From positions 1 through 64,000 of the forward strand of contig CAMZBS010000002.1 in the NCBI GenBank assembly GCA_947304695.1: a stretch of DNA of 64,000 bases, read 5' to 3'. The stretch is from an uncultured Prevotella sp. (GTDB taxonomy: Bacteria; Bacteroidota; Bacteroidia; Bacteroidales; Bacteroidaceae). Of this stretch, positions 19,140 to 27,431 are shown piece after piece (within the stretch, counting starts at the first letter, position 1; each line of letters begins with the position of its first letter). The notes below the pieces were generated by a model. The model was not told where the DNA came from and made no database searches. It saw only the letters and a program-made list of their open reading frames with translations. The position numbers were made by a program, and so were the translations under genes.

Positions 19140-20747
19140 ATGAAACGTACTTTATTGTTTTTCTCGTTGATCGTTTCTTCGTTGTTCATTGGCTCCGCAG
19201 GAGCACAGATCAAGAACCCGATGCTGTGGGCTGACGTGCCTGATCCTGATGTCATCCGTGTGGACGACACCTTCTATCTGGTTAGCACTACCATGCACCT
19301 GATGCCAGGTGCCCCCGTCATGGCATCGAAAGACCTGATGAACTGGGAGACTGTGGGTTATATCTTTGACAAGCTCACCGACTCACCAAAGTACGACCTG
19401 CAGGAAGGTACAGTCTACGGCCGTGGCCAGTGGGCCACTTCACTGAAATACCACGACGGTAAGTTCTGGGCGCTTTTGGCTCCCAACGAGGCAGGTGCAA
19501 TGGGCGACACTTATATTTTTACTGCTCCAAAGGCCGAAGGCCCGTGGACTATTCATTCACGTTTGCGCCACTTCCACGATGCCACTTTGTTTTTTGATGA
19601 CGACGGTACTCCATACGTTTTCTTTGGAACGGGCGAAATGTGTCAGTTGACCCGTGACTTGAAAGGTGTTGTCGAGGGCAGTCTTCGCCATTATTTCCAG
19701 CGTGAGGACGACGAGCGAGGACTGTTGGAAGGTACTCGCGTCATCAAGCATCGTGGAACCTATTACGCCCAGCTCATCAGTCACACCTATGCTCCAGGAC
19801 GTCACCGTCGTGAGGTGTGCTATCGTACGAAGGACTTGAATGCCAAGTGGGAGAAGAACGTCATCTTGGAGAGCGACTTCGGAGGCTTTTCTTATCTGGC
19901 ACAAGGAACAATCGTCGATACGGAGGATGGCGACTGGTATGGCATTATGTTCCAGGATCGTGGTGGCGTGGGCCGTGTGCTGACGCTTTCCCCCGTACGC
20001 TGGATTGACGGTTGGCCCATGCTGGGCGACGAGAACGGCAAGGTGCCTGCCACCATGCGCCCGCTGAAGAGTGGAGAACCTGAGAAGCACATTGTCTGTG
20101 CCGATGAATTCTCATCCTCAGAAATGGGCCTGCACTGGCAGTGGAACCACAATCCTATAGACAATGCCTGGTCGCTGAAGGAGCGTCCTGGTTTCCTTCG
20201 CCTGAAGACCAACCGTGTGGTGCCCAACCTGTACCTGGCTCCCAACACGTTGACCCAGCGCATGGAAGGCCCCACATGTAGCGGAAATATTTGTATTGAC
20301 TTTTCAAAGATGAAGGACGGCGACTGTGCTGGATTCTGTGCCTTCAATGGCGACAGCGGTGTGCTGACCTTGAAGAAGAAGGGCAAGAATGTCTCTCTTG
20401 AGATGAGTGAGCAGGTAGTCAGCCTGACCGACCGTGAAAAGGCTGTTACCAAGGTCGATGAGAAGGTGATTCAGGAAATAGCTCTGTCAAAGACGGCCCC
20501 TAAGGCCACGAAGATATGGCTGCGCATCGATGGTGACTTCCAGCCTGGCCACAACGATGCTGCCAACTTCTACTACAGTCTTGATGGCGAGAATTGGGAG
20601 CAGATTGGCACGGAGAACTATCGCATGCGTTTCGATTATCGCCGTTTCTTCATGGGTTCCAAGTTTGCCATCTTCAACTATGCCACGAAGAAGGCAGGCG
20701 GTTATGTCGACGTGGACTTCTTCCACTATCATTGTGATCCGAAATAA
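19140..20747 (+). CDS. Glycoside hydrolase family 43 (beta-xylosidase/arabinofuranosidase type)
   Basis: This 535-residue secreted enzyme has a signal peptide (about 1-22) and a five-bladed propeller fold at about 24-310. The family's three acidic residues can be placed: base Asp35 in VPDPDVIR, modulator Asp147 in HDATLFF, and acid Glu197 in LLEGTRV. The C-terminal third (about 320-530) looks like the sandwich domain found on many xylosidase-type GH43 enzymes (CBM91-like), with GFCAFNGD and DYRRFFMGSKF. The likely activity is release of xylose or arabinose side groups or ends from xylan oligosaccharides; which of these cannot be told from sequence. It starts a tight operon: the GH115 gene begins 10 bases after its stop. 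Confidence 0.93.
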   Translation: MKRTLLFFSLIVSSLFIGSAGAQIKNPMLWADVPDPDVIRVDDTFYLVSTTMHLMPGAPVMASKDLMNWETVGYIFDKLTDSPKYDLQEGTVYGRGQWATSLKYHDGKFWALLAPNEAGAMGDTYIFTAPKAEGPWTIHSRLRHFHDATLFFDDDGTPYVFFGTGEMCQLTRDLKGVVEGSLRHYFQREDDERGLLEGTRVIKHRGTYYAQLISHTYAPGRHRREVCYRTKDLNAKWEKNVILESDFGGFSYLAQGTIVDTEDGDWYGIMFQDRGGVGRVLTLSPVRWIDGWPMLGDENGKVPATMRPLKSGEPEKHIVCADEFSSSEMGLHWQWNHNPIDNAWSLKERPGFLRLKTNRVVPNLYLAPNTLTQRMEGPTCSGNICIDFSKMKDGDCAGFCAFNGDSGVLTLKKKGKNVSLEMSEQVVSLTDREKAVTKVDEKVIQEIALSKTAPKATKIWLRIDGDFQPGHNDAANFYYSLDGENWEQIGTENYRMRFDYRRFFMGSKFAIFNYATKKAGGYVDVDFFHYHCDPK

Positions 20748-20757
20748 TGAATGATCC

Positions 20758-23283
20758 ATGAAGCGAGTAACAGCATTGTTCTTTCTCCTATTGGCCGTTG
20801 TGACCGTTTGGCCACAGCAGCCAATAGTCTCATTTGAAACTACACAGGGCTTCTGCCTGGCTAATGAGAAGGGCTTGGCTACGCTCTGTGTGGACGACCG
20901 CGATAACAAGAGTGTAGTCAGGGCTGTGCATGACTTAGCTGCCGACGTGGAACGGGTGACGGGACGGCGGCCTGCTATCGAAAAGAAAGCCAAGAAGGGT
21001 GGGGTTGTTATCGGTACCATCGGAGAAAGCCGCTTCGTCGATGCCTTGGTCAAGAAGGGCCAGCTCAGCGTTGAGGGCATCCGTGGCCAGTGGGAGTCGT
21101 TTGTCATCCAGACCGTGGGCGACCAGCTTGTCGTGGCAGGCAGCGACCGCCGTGGCACTATCTACGGCATCTATGAGCTGAGCAAGCAGATGGGTGTGTC
21201 GCCTTGGTACTGGTGGGCTGATGTGCCCGTGGCACACCATAATAATATATATGTACGCCCGGGGCGGTATGTCACCCCTTCGCCCACAGTGCGCTATCGT
21301 GGCATCTTCATTAACGACGAAGACTGGGGCTTAAAGCCTTGGGCTGCCAAGAACTTCGAGAAAGAGCTGGGCGATATCGGACCAAAGACCTACGCTAAGG
21401 TCTGCGAGCTGCTGTTGCGCCTCCGTGCCAATATGCTGGCGCCGGCCATGCATTCCTGTACGGGTGCTTTCTATTCGCATCCGGAGAGCAAAGTTGTTTG
21501 CGATTCGTTCGGCATTGTCATCACCACCAGCCACTGTGAGCCGCTGTTGCTGAACAATGCTGCCGAGAGCGAATGGAGTCAGCAGCGTGACGGCGACTGG
21601 AACTACAAGACCAACCGCGAAACTATTTGGAAGAAATGGGACGACCGGTTGGCTGAGGCAGCCCAGTATGAAAACATCTATACTGTGGCCATGCGTGGTG
21701 TTCACGATGCCGGCCTCCGTGGCAACCTGCCCATGGAAGAGCGTGTGCCGCTCATTGAAAAGGTCATCGCCGAGCAGCGTGACCTCCTTGAGAAACACCA
21801 AGCATATACGCCCCTCACTCTTCGTGGGATTCCCCAAATCTTCGTTCCCTACAAGGAAACGATGGACATCTATGAAAACGGTCTGCGTGTGCCCGACGAC
21901 ATCACGCTGGTGTGGGTCGACGACAATTACGGTTACATGAAGCGCGTGTCCAGTCCTGAAGAACAGAAACGGTCGGGCAGGGCAGGTGTCTATTATCACC
22001 TCTCTTATTTAGGTGCCCCTCATGATTACCTGTGGTTGAACACCACGCCCCCCGTGTTGATGTACGAAGAGTTGAAGAAAGCCTACGACAACGGTGCCGA
22101 TCGTTACTGGCTGCTGAACGTGGGCGACATCAAGCCCATGGAGTTGGGCATCCAGACCTTCATGGACATGGCTTGGGACATCAACGCCTTCACCATGGAG
22201 AACGTGAACCGCCATCAGGCCGCATTTCTTGCCACTCTTTTCGGTTCAGCCAACAGTTCAGTGAAGGGCAGCACTGCCGCCGTCATCCAGGACGTACTCG
22301 ACACCTACTACCGCCTGGCCTGGAGCCGCAAGCCCGAGTTCATGGGCTGGGAGTATGAATGGGACGATAAAGCTCATACCGGCCTGAAGTCCACTGAGTT
22401 TTCTTTCCAGAACTACGACGAGGCCCAACATCGCTTGGCCGACTACCAGCGCATCAGTGACGCTGTTGAAAAGCTTTCACTCGTCACTCGTCACCCTTCT
22501 CTTTTCCATCTCCTTCAGTTCCCCGTTCAGGCTGCCTGTCAGATGAACCGTAAGTTCCTGATGGCACAGTTGAACCAAGAGCTGGTGACCGAAGGACGTC
22601 TGGCTGAAGCCAACTGGGCCGCTCGGCAGATGGAACTGGCCTACGACAGCATCGAGACCTTGCATCGCCGTTACAATGAGCAGGCGGATGGCAAGTGGCG
22701 TGGTATGATGTCGCATGCCGTCAGTTTCACCCCCACTGCCCAATACTATCAGAAACCGCAGGTCATTTATACCGAAGGTGCGGGCGAGAAAAGCGTTTCG
22801 CTGATTCCCGCCAAAAGTGCAGAACAGCAAGGATGTTGTGTAATCGACCTTGGTTCTTTCGTAAAGAAGGACAGTGGTGTACAGCTGGTCAAGGGCTTAG
22901 GCTACGACTGGCAAGTGGTGCAATTGCAGCAGGGACAGGTGAGCTATGAACTGCCGTCCGTAGACCGCGATACGGTTGAGGTGTTGCTGTATGCTGTTCC
23001 CTTCTGGCCGATTTATAAAGGTAAGAGTAACCGTATCGGCATTAGCATGGACGGTGGGGCGATGCAGGTGTTTGAAAACAAGTTCAAAGAATACGACCGC
23101 ACATGGAAAGACCAGGTCATGCGCAATGGCATAGCTTGCCGTCTGCGTTTTGCCGTTGATGCTACGCAACCACGTCACATCCTGACCCTTCACACTGTGG
23201 ATGCCGGGCAGATGGTGCAGCGTGTCATGGCAGACTGGGGTGGCCTGCTGCCGTCGTATATTGGCCCCGAAATCAAGAAATAA
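20758..23283 (+). CDS. Glycoside hydrolase family 115 (xylan alpha-1,2-glucuronidase)
   Basis: This 841-residue secreted protein removes glucuronic or 4-O-methylglucuronic acid from xylan in characterised family members. A signal peptide covers about 1-20. A hexosaminidase-like N-terminal domain follows (RGTIYGIYELSKQMG near 130). The TIM barrel carries the very conserved GH115 pattern: GIFINDEDWGLKPWA near 183, NMLAPAMHS near 225, ITTSHCEPLLLNNA near 260 and LVWVDDNYGYMKR near 385. A C-terminal sandwich is seen at about 680-840. The length is usual. It is the best substrate marker in the locus. It follows GH43 by 10 bases and precedes GH31 by 43 bases, all in one direction. Confidence 0.96.
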   Translation: MKRVTALFFLLLAVVTVWPQQPIVSFETTQGFCLANEKGLATLCVDDRDNKSVVRAVHDLAADVERVTGRRPAIEKKAKKGGVVIGTIGESRFVDALVKKGQLSVEGIRGQWESFVIQTVGDQLVVAGSDRRGTIYGIYELSKQMGVSPWYWWADVPVAHHNNIYVRPGRYVTPSPTVRYRGIFINDEDWGLKPWAAKNFEKELGDIGPKTYAKVCELLLRLRANMLAPAMHSCTGAFYSHPESKVVCDSFGIVITTSHCEPLLLNNAAESEWSQQRDGDWNYKTNRETIWKKWDDRLAEAAQYENIYTVAMRGVHDAGLRGNLPMEERVPLIEKVIAEQRDLLEKHQAYTPLTLRGIPQIFVPYKETMDIYENGLRVPDDITLVWVDDNYGYMKRVSSPEEQKRSGRAGVYYHLSYLGAPHDYLWLNTTPPVLMYEELKKAYDNGADRYWLLNVGDIKPMELGIQTFMDMAWDINAFTMENVNRHQAAFLATLFGSANSSVKGSTAAVIQDVLDTYYRLAWSRKPEFMGWEYEWDDKAHTGLKSTEFSFQNYDEAQHRLADYQRISDAVEKLSLVTRHPSLFHLLQFPVQAACQMNRKFLMAQLNQELVTEGRLAEANWAARQMELAYDSIETLHRRYNEQADGKWRGMMSHAVSFTPTAQYYQKPQVIYTEGAGEKSVSLIPAKSAEQQGCCVIDLGSFVKKDSGVQLVKGLGYDWQVVQLQQGQVSYELPSVDRDTVEVLLYAVPFWPIYKGKSNRIGISMDGGAMQVFENKFKEYDRTWKDQVMRNGIACRLRFAVDATQPRHILTLHTVDAGQMVQRVMADWGGLLPSYIGPEIKK

Positions 23284-23326
23284 GCATGTATGGGCTGGGT
23301 CTCCCAGTCTCTAAAAAGAAGAAACG

Positions 23327-25528
23327 ATGAAAAGAATATTCTGTACTGTGGCGTTATGCCTGGCAGTCCTGATGGTTCAGGCTGCAACCGTGACGTTTGG
23401 AAAAGGACGGCTCACGACAACCATTTTGGGCAAGAATGCCGTGCGCATTCAGTATGTGGAAACTGGCCAGGGCGAGGCGGCTGTGAATGACCTGCCCGAT
23501 TGGCTCTATGTCATTCACGACGAGGTGAAAAGCAAGGACATTGCCGTTAGCGTGGATGCTGAACGACAGATTGTTACGGTGAAGGACAAGAAAGGACACG
23601 TTGTCTTCACAGCCACTGGCCATCAGTTGCAGGGCGGTGAGGCTCAGCTGACGTTTGCCTCGCCTAAGGACGAATGTCTGGTTGGTCTGGGACAGTTTCA
23701 GGACGACTATCTGAACGTGCGTGGCCTCTCACGTCGGCTCACGCAGGTGAACACGCAGATCAGCCTGCCCATGCTCCTGTCGAGTAAGGGTTACGGCATA
23801 CTGTGGAACAACTACGGCTTGACCGAGTTCAATCCCTGTGGTCAGCATGTTGCCTTGCAGAAAGGCGAAGGTGCAGGACAGAGCGAAGTGGTGAACGTCA
23901 CTTCTACGGAAGGTGGAAAACAGGAAGTGCGCCAGCGCAACATCTTTTCTGCTTCCATTGAAGTGACCGAGTCTGGCGACTATGCCCTGTTGCTTGATGT
24001 GGGACAGAAGATGGCGCGTCGCCACCAATTGACCATTGACGGACAGCAGGTTATCAACATGCAGAACCTCTGGTTGCCGCCCACCGCCTCAAAGATAGTT
24101 CATTTAGAGGCTGGCCATCACACTGTGTCGGCAGAGCTGACGAAGGACGATAAGCCTGTCTTATATTATAATAAGGTGAAGGACCAGACCGTTTTCCGCT
24201 CACCCGTAGCCGCTGCCGTCGACTACACCGTGTTTGTCGGTTCTCCCGATGAGGTCATTGCCACCTACCGCCATCTGACGGGCCCCGCACCCCTCATGCC
24301 CAGCTGGGCTTTGGGTTATGTTCATTGTCGCGAGCGTTTCCACTCGTCGCAGGAGATTCTGGAAACAGCCAACCGCTTCCGCAAGGAGCAACTGCCTGTC
24401 GATGTGTTGGTGCAGGACTGGCAGTACTGGGGCAAGTATGGCTGGAACTCCATGCGGTTCGACGAAGACCATTATCCCGACCCGCGTGCGCTGACCGACA
24501 GTCTTCACCGCATGGGCATCCGACTGATGCTGAGCGTGTGGTCTAAGATTGACAAGAACAGCGAGGTGGGACGCGAGATGCTGGCCCAGGACTATTACAT
24601 CCCCGGTACCGACTGGATTGATTTCTTCAATCCCGAAGCTGCAGCCGCTTACTGGCGCAACTTCAGTGAGCGGTTAGTGCCCTTAGGCATCGATGCCTGG
24701 TGGCAGGATGCCACTGAGCCTGAAAACGACGACCTGCTGGGCCGGAAGGTCAATCATGGGAAGTGGGCTGGTGAACTGGTGCGCAACGTCTATCCGCTTT
24801 TGGTGAATAAAACCGTGTATGAAGGATTGACGGGAGTCTCTGGCAACTCCGCTTCTCCCCTTATTCTTACCCGTTGCGGCTTCCCGGGCATTCAGCGTTA
24901 TGGCTCGGCCTTATGGAGCGGCGATGTGGGCAATGACTGGGAAACTTTCCGCAGACAAATAGTGGCCGGACTGGGTGTGCAGGCTGCTGGTGTGCCCTGG
25001 TGGACCTACGACGCAGGCGGCTTCTTCCGTCCTGGCGACCAATACTCCAACCAGCAATATATTGAGCGCATGCTGCGTTGGATTGAGACCAGTGTCTATC
25101 TGCCCCTGATGCGAGTGCATGGCTACATGAGCAACACTGAGCCTTGGAACTATGGCCCCGAGGCACAGGCCATCATTGCCGACTGTTTGCGTGAGCGCCA
25201 GCAGCTGCGTCCCTATCTGGAGCAGTGTGCAAAGCGCATTTCCAAGGAGGGCTATACGCTGATGCGTCCGCTCATCTTTGATTTCTCCGACGATCCCGAG
25301 GCTTTGAAGCAAAAGTATGAGTATATGTTCGGACCGGCTTTGCTCATCAGTCCAGTTACGGAACAGGGCGTCACCACATGGCGCACTTACCTGCCCATGA
25401 ACAAGAAGGGCTGGAAAGACTACCGTACTGGTCGTTATTACGATGGCGGCCAGTATGTCACGACGACGGTCGACAAAGGCCATATCCCCGTTTTCATCAG
25501 GGGTGGGGTGAAGTTCTTGTTCAAATAA
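23327..25528 (+). CDS. Glycoside hydrolase family 31 with PA14 insert (alpha-xylosidase type)
   Basis: This 733-residue secreted enzyme has a signal peptide at about 1-18 and an N-terminal galactose-mutarotase-like sandwich. A PA14-like insert lies at about 205-285 (SGDYALLLDVGQKMARR). The catalytic barrel begins near 325. The nucleophile is Asp461 in WWQDATEPE and the acid/base is Asp533 in WSGDVGNDW. A PA14 insert at this point is known from GH31 alpha-xylosidases acting on xyloglucan oligosaccharides. The partners here (GH43, GH115) suggest xylan instead, so the true substrate is open. It is third in the GH operon and the AsmA-like gene follows by 12 bases. Confidence 0.94.
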   Translation: MKRIFCTVALCLAVLMVQAATVTFGKGRLTTTILGKNAVRIQYVETGQGEAAVNDLPDWLYVIHDEVKSKDIAVSVDAERQIVTVKDKKGHVVFTATGHQLQGGEAQLTFASPKDECLVGLGQFQDDYLNVRGLSRRLTQVNTQISLPMLLSSKGYGILWNNYGLTEFNPCGQHVALQKGEGAGQSEVVNVTSTEGGKQEVRQRNIFSASIEVTESGDYALLLDVGQKMARRHQLTIDGQQVINMQNLWLPPTASKIVHLEAGHHTVSAELTKDDKPVLYYNKVKDQTVFRSPVAAAVDYTVFVGSPDEVIATYRHLTGPAPLMPSWALGYVHCRERFHSSQEILETANRFRKEQLPVDVLVQDWQYWGKYGWNSMRFDEDHYPDPRALTDSLHRMGIRLMLSVWSKIDKNSEVGREMLAQDYYIPGTDWIDFFNPEAAAAYWRNFSERLVPLGIDAWWQDATEPENDDLLGRKVNHGKWAGELVRNVYPLLVNKTVYEGLTGVSGNSASPLILTRCGFPGIQRYGSALWSGDVGNDWETFRRQIVAGLGVQAAGVPWWTYDAGGFFRPGDQYSNQQYIERMLRWIETSVYLPLMRVHGYMSNTEPWNYGPEAQAIIADCLRERQQLRPYLEQCAKRISKEGYTLMRPLIFDFSDDPEALKQKYEYMFGPALLISPVTEQGVTTWRTYLPMNKKGWKDYRTGRYYDGGQYVTTTVDKGHIPVFIRGGVKFLFK

Positions 25529-25540
25529 CATCGTCTGGAA

Positions 25541-27415
25541 ATGATTCTCAAGAAACGTTGGATGCGCATTGCCGCTTGGACGATAGCCGTGTTGGCTGTC
25601 GTGGTGGGGGCAGTCACTTTGGTGGCCAACAGCAGTTATGTGAAGGATCGGCTCATCGGTCTGGCTACCGATGCCCTCTCAAAGGAACTGCATACCGAGG
25701 TGCAGATAGACGATATTGGCCTGAACCTTGTGTTGCAGCGGGCCAGCATCTATGGCATCACGCTCAAGGACCAGCAGCAGCGCGACTTGTTTCAGGCAGA
25801 GAAACTATCGGCCAGTCTGCGGTTGCCTACTTTGTTGCTGGGCCGTCTGGAACTGAAGAAATGCCAGGCAGAAGGAATCAACCTGCTGTTGGTCAAGCCC
25901 GAGGACGGTCCGGCCAACTACCAGTTCCTGATTGATGCCACGCAGAAGAAGAAAGGCGAGGCACCCAAGGTGGAAGGAGGAAAGAAGAAAGCCTTTAAGC
26001 TGAGCCTGCGCGATGCCACCATGCGCCAGCTGCATGTCAGCTACAACGGTGAGGATTATTCCATGGAGGAAGCCGTCTATAGCCATCGTTTCGGCAAGCA
26101 TTCCCTGACCGTTCGCCATCTGAAGGGTGGCATGAAGAAAAAGACCCGAAAGTACAAGACCGACTGGCATTTGGACACTGGTCTGCTGACCGCCACCTTT
26201 AAAGATGACGGGCCGAAGCATATCGACATCAAAGGACTGAAACTCCAGAGCGACAACCACCGTCCGCGTCGCAACACCGGGCGCAAGCATCGTGGTGCCT
26301 TTGACTGGGGGCACATGGACTTGCAGGCCGATTTGGATTTCGATATCCTTCAGGCCGCCAAGGACTCCGTCAGCATCCGTCTTGACCAATGTGCCGTTAA
26401 GGACACAGTTGCAGGCTTCGACTTGAAAGTGTCGGGCAATATCGCTGTCATTGGCAAGGAGATGGACTTGACCGACGTGGTCGTTCAGCAGATTGACACG
26501 CGGATAGACATTGCAAAGGCCCACTTCGTGCTGCCTTCGAAAGCCGATTCAACAACCGCCACCCACATGACCTACACCGCCGACAGTGTTACGGCACGGG
26601 TCATGCTGAAGGACATTGCCCAGCCTTTTGCACCCGTGTTGCGCAACTTCTCCATTCCGCTGAACCTGAGAGTGAGCGTGAGTGGCACAGACCAGGGCAT
26701 GGTGTTCCGTGGCGCCTATATCGATACTGACGACCGCAAACTGACCATCAGCGCCACGGGCGTTCTCCGCAACTTGCAGCAGGCCAGGGACTTGACACTG
26801 CACTTCGATGTGTATAACATGGTGGCCAAGCCCGGTATCAAGGACAAGCTTATCAACCAGTTCACAGTGAAGAAGTACATGATGAACCAAGTCTATGCCC
26901 TGGGTGTGGTGAATTATCACGGCAGCTTCGACATCCTTTGGAAGAAGGAACTGTTCCGGGGACTGCTGAATACGGAGATGGGCGATGTTGACTTCAACTT
27001 TGAACTCAACGAGAAGACAAAATACCTGACAGGTAGCGCCAGCACCGATTCGCTGAAACTGGGCAAGCTGTTCCAGTTGGAGAGACTGGGTAATATCGAC
27101 TGCACGGCTAATTTCTGTATCGACTATTCTAAGATCCGCACGGCAGCCATGCGCCGTGAAAAAGGTGGCAAGCTGCCCATCGGCTCTGTACAGGCCGATA
27201 TCAGAAAGGTACAATACCGGATGATTACCATCAGGAATATCATGGCCGACATTCAAAGCGACGGCGCCCTGGCTCAGGGCGACGTCACGTTGAAGGGCAG
27301 TCTGACGGACTTGGTCTTAAACTTCTCGTTCACCAACACGACCGAGATGCACAAGATGAAGGTAAAGCCGCGTCTGAAGTTCCCGAAAATCTTTGGAAAG
27401 AAAAGCGATGAGTGA
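25541..27415 (+). CDS. AsmA-like envelope protein
   Basis: This 624-residue protein has one N-terminal membrane helix (about 8-30). Then comes a pattern typical of AsmA/TamB N-terminal regions: YVKDRLIGLATDALSKEL followed by VQIDDIGLNLVLQRASIYGI, and long beta-strand repeats. These proteins are anchored in the inner membrane, span the periplasm and are linked to lipid transport or outer-membrane protein assembly. At 624 residues it is far shorter than TamB and closer to AsmA. It begins 12 bases after the GH31 gene with no terminator between, so it is probably cotranscribed with the hydrolases. That is an unusual neighbour for a general envelope gene. Confidence 0.8.
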   Translation: MILKKRWMRIAAWTIAVLAVVVGAVTLVANSSYVKDRLIGLATDALSKELHTEVQIDDIGLNLVLQRASIYGITLKDQQQRDLFQAEKLSASLRLPTLLLGRLELKKCQAEGINLLLVKPEDGPANYQFLIDATQKKKGEAPKVEGGKKKAFKLSLRDATMRQLHVSYNGEDYSMEEAVYSHRFGKHSLTVRHLKGGMKKKTRKYKTDWHLDTGLLTATFKDDGPKHIDIKGLKLQSDNHRPRRNTGRKHRGAFDWGHMDLQADLDFDILQAAKDSVSIRLDQCAVKDTVAGFDLKVSGNIAVIGKEMDLTDVVVQQIDTRIDIAKAHFVLPSKADSTTATHMTYTADSVTARVMLKDIAQPFAPVLRNFSIPLNLRVSVSGTDQGMVFRGAYIDTDDRKLTISATGVLRNLQQARDLTLHFDVYNMVAKPGIKDKLINQFTVKKYMMNQVYALGVVNYHGSFDILWKKELFRGLLNTEMGDVDFNFELNEKTKYLTGSASTDSLKLGKLFQLERLGNIDCTANFCIDYSKIRTAAMRREKGGKLPIGSVQADIRKVQYRMITIRNIMADIQSDGALAQGDVTLKGSLTDLVLNFSFTNTTEMHKMKVKPRLKFPKIFGKKSDE

Positions 27416-27431
27416 CAGGCTTCTCGCTGAT

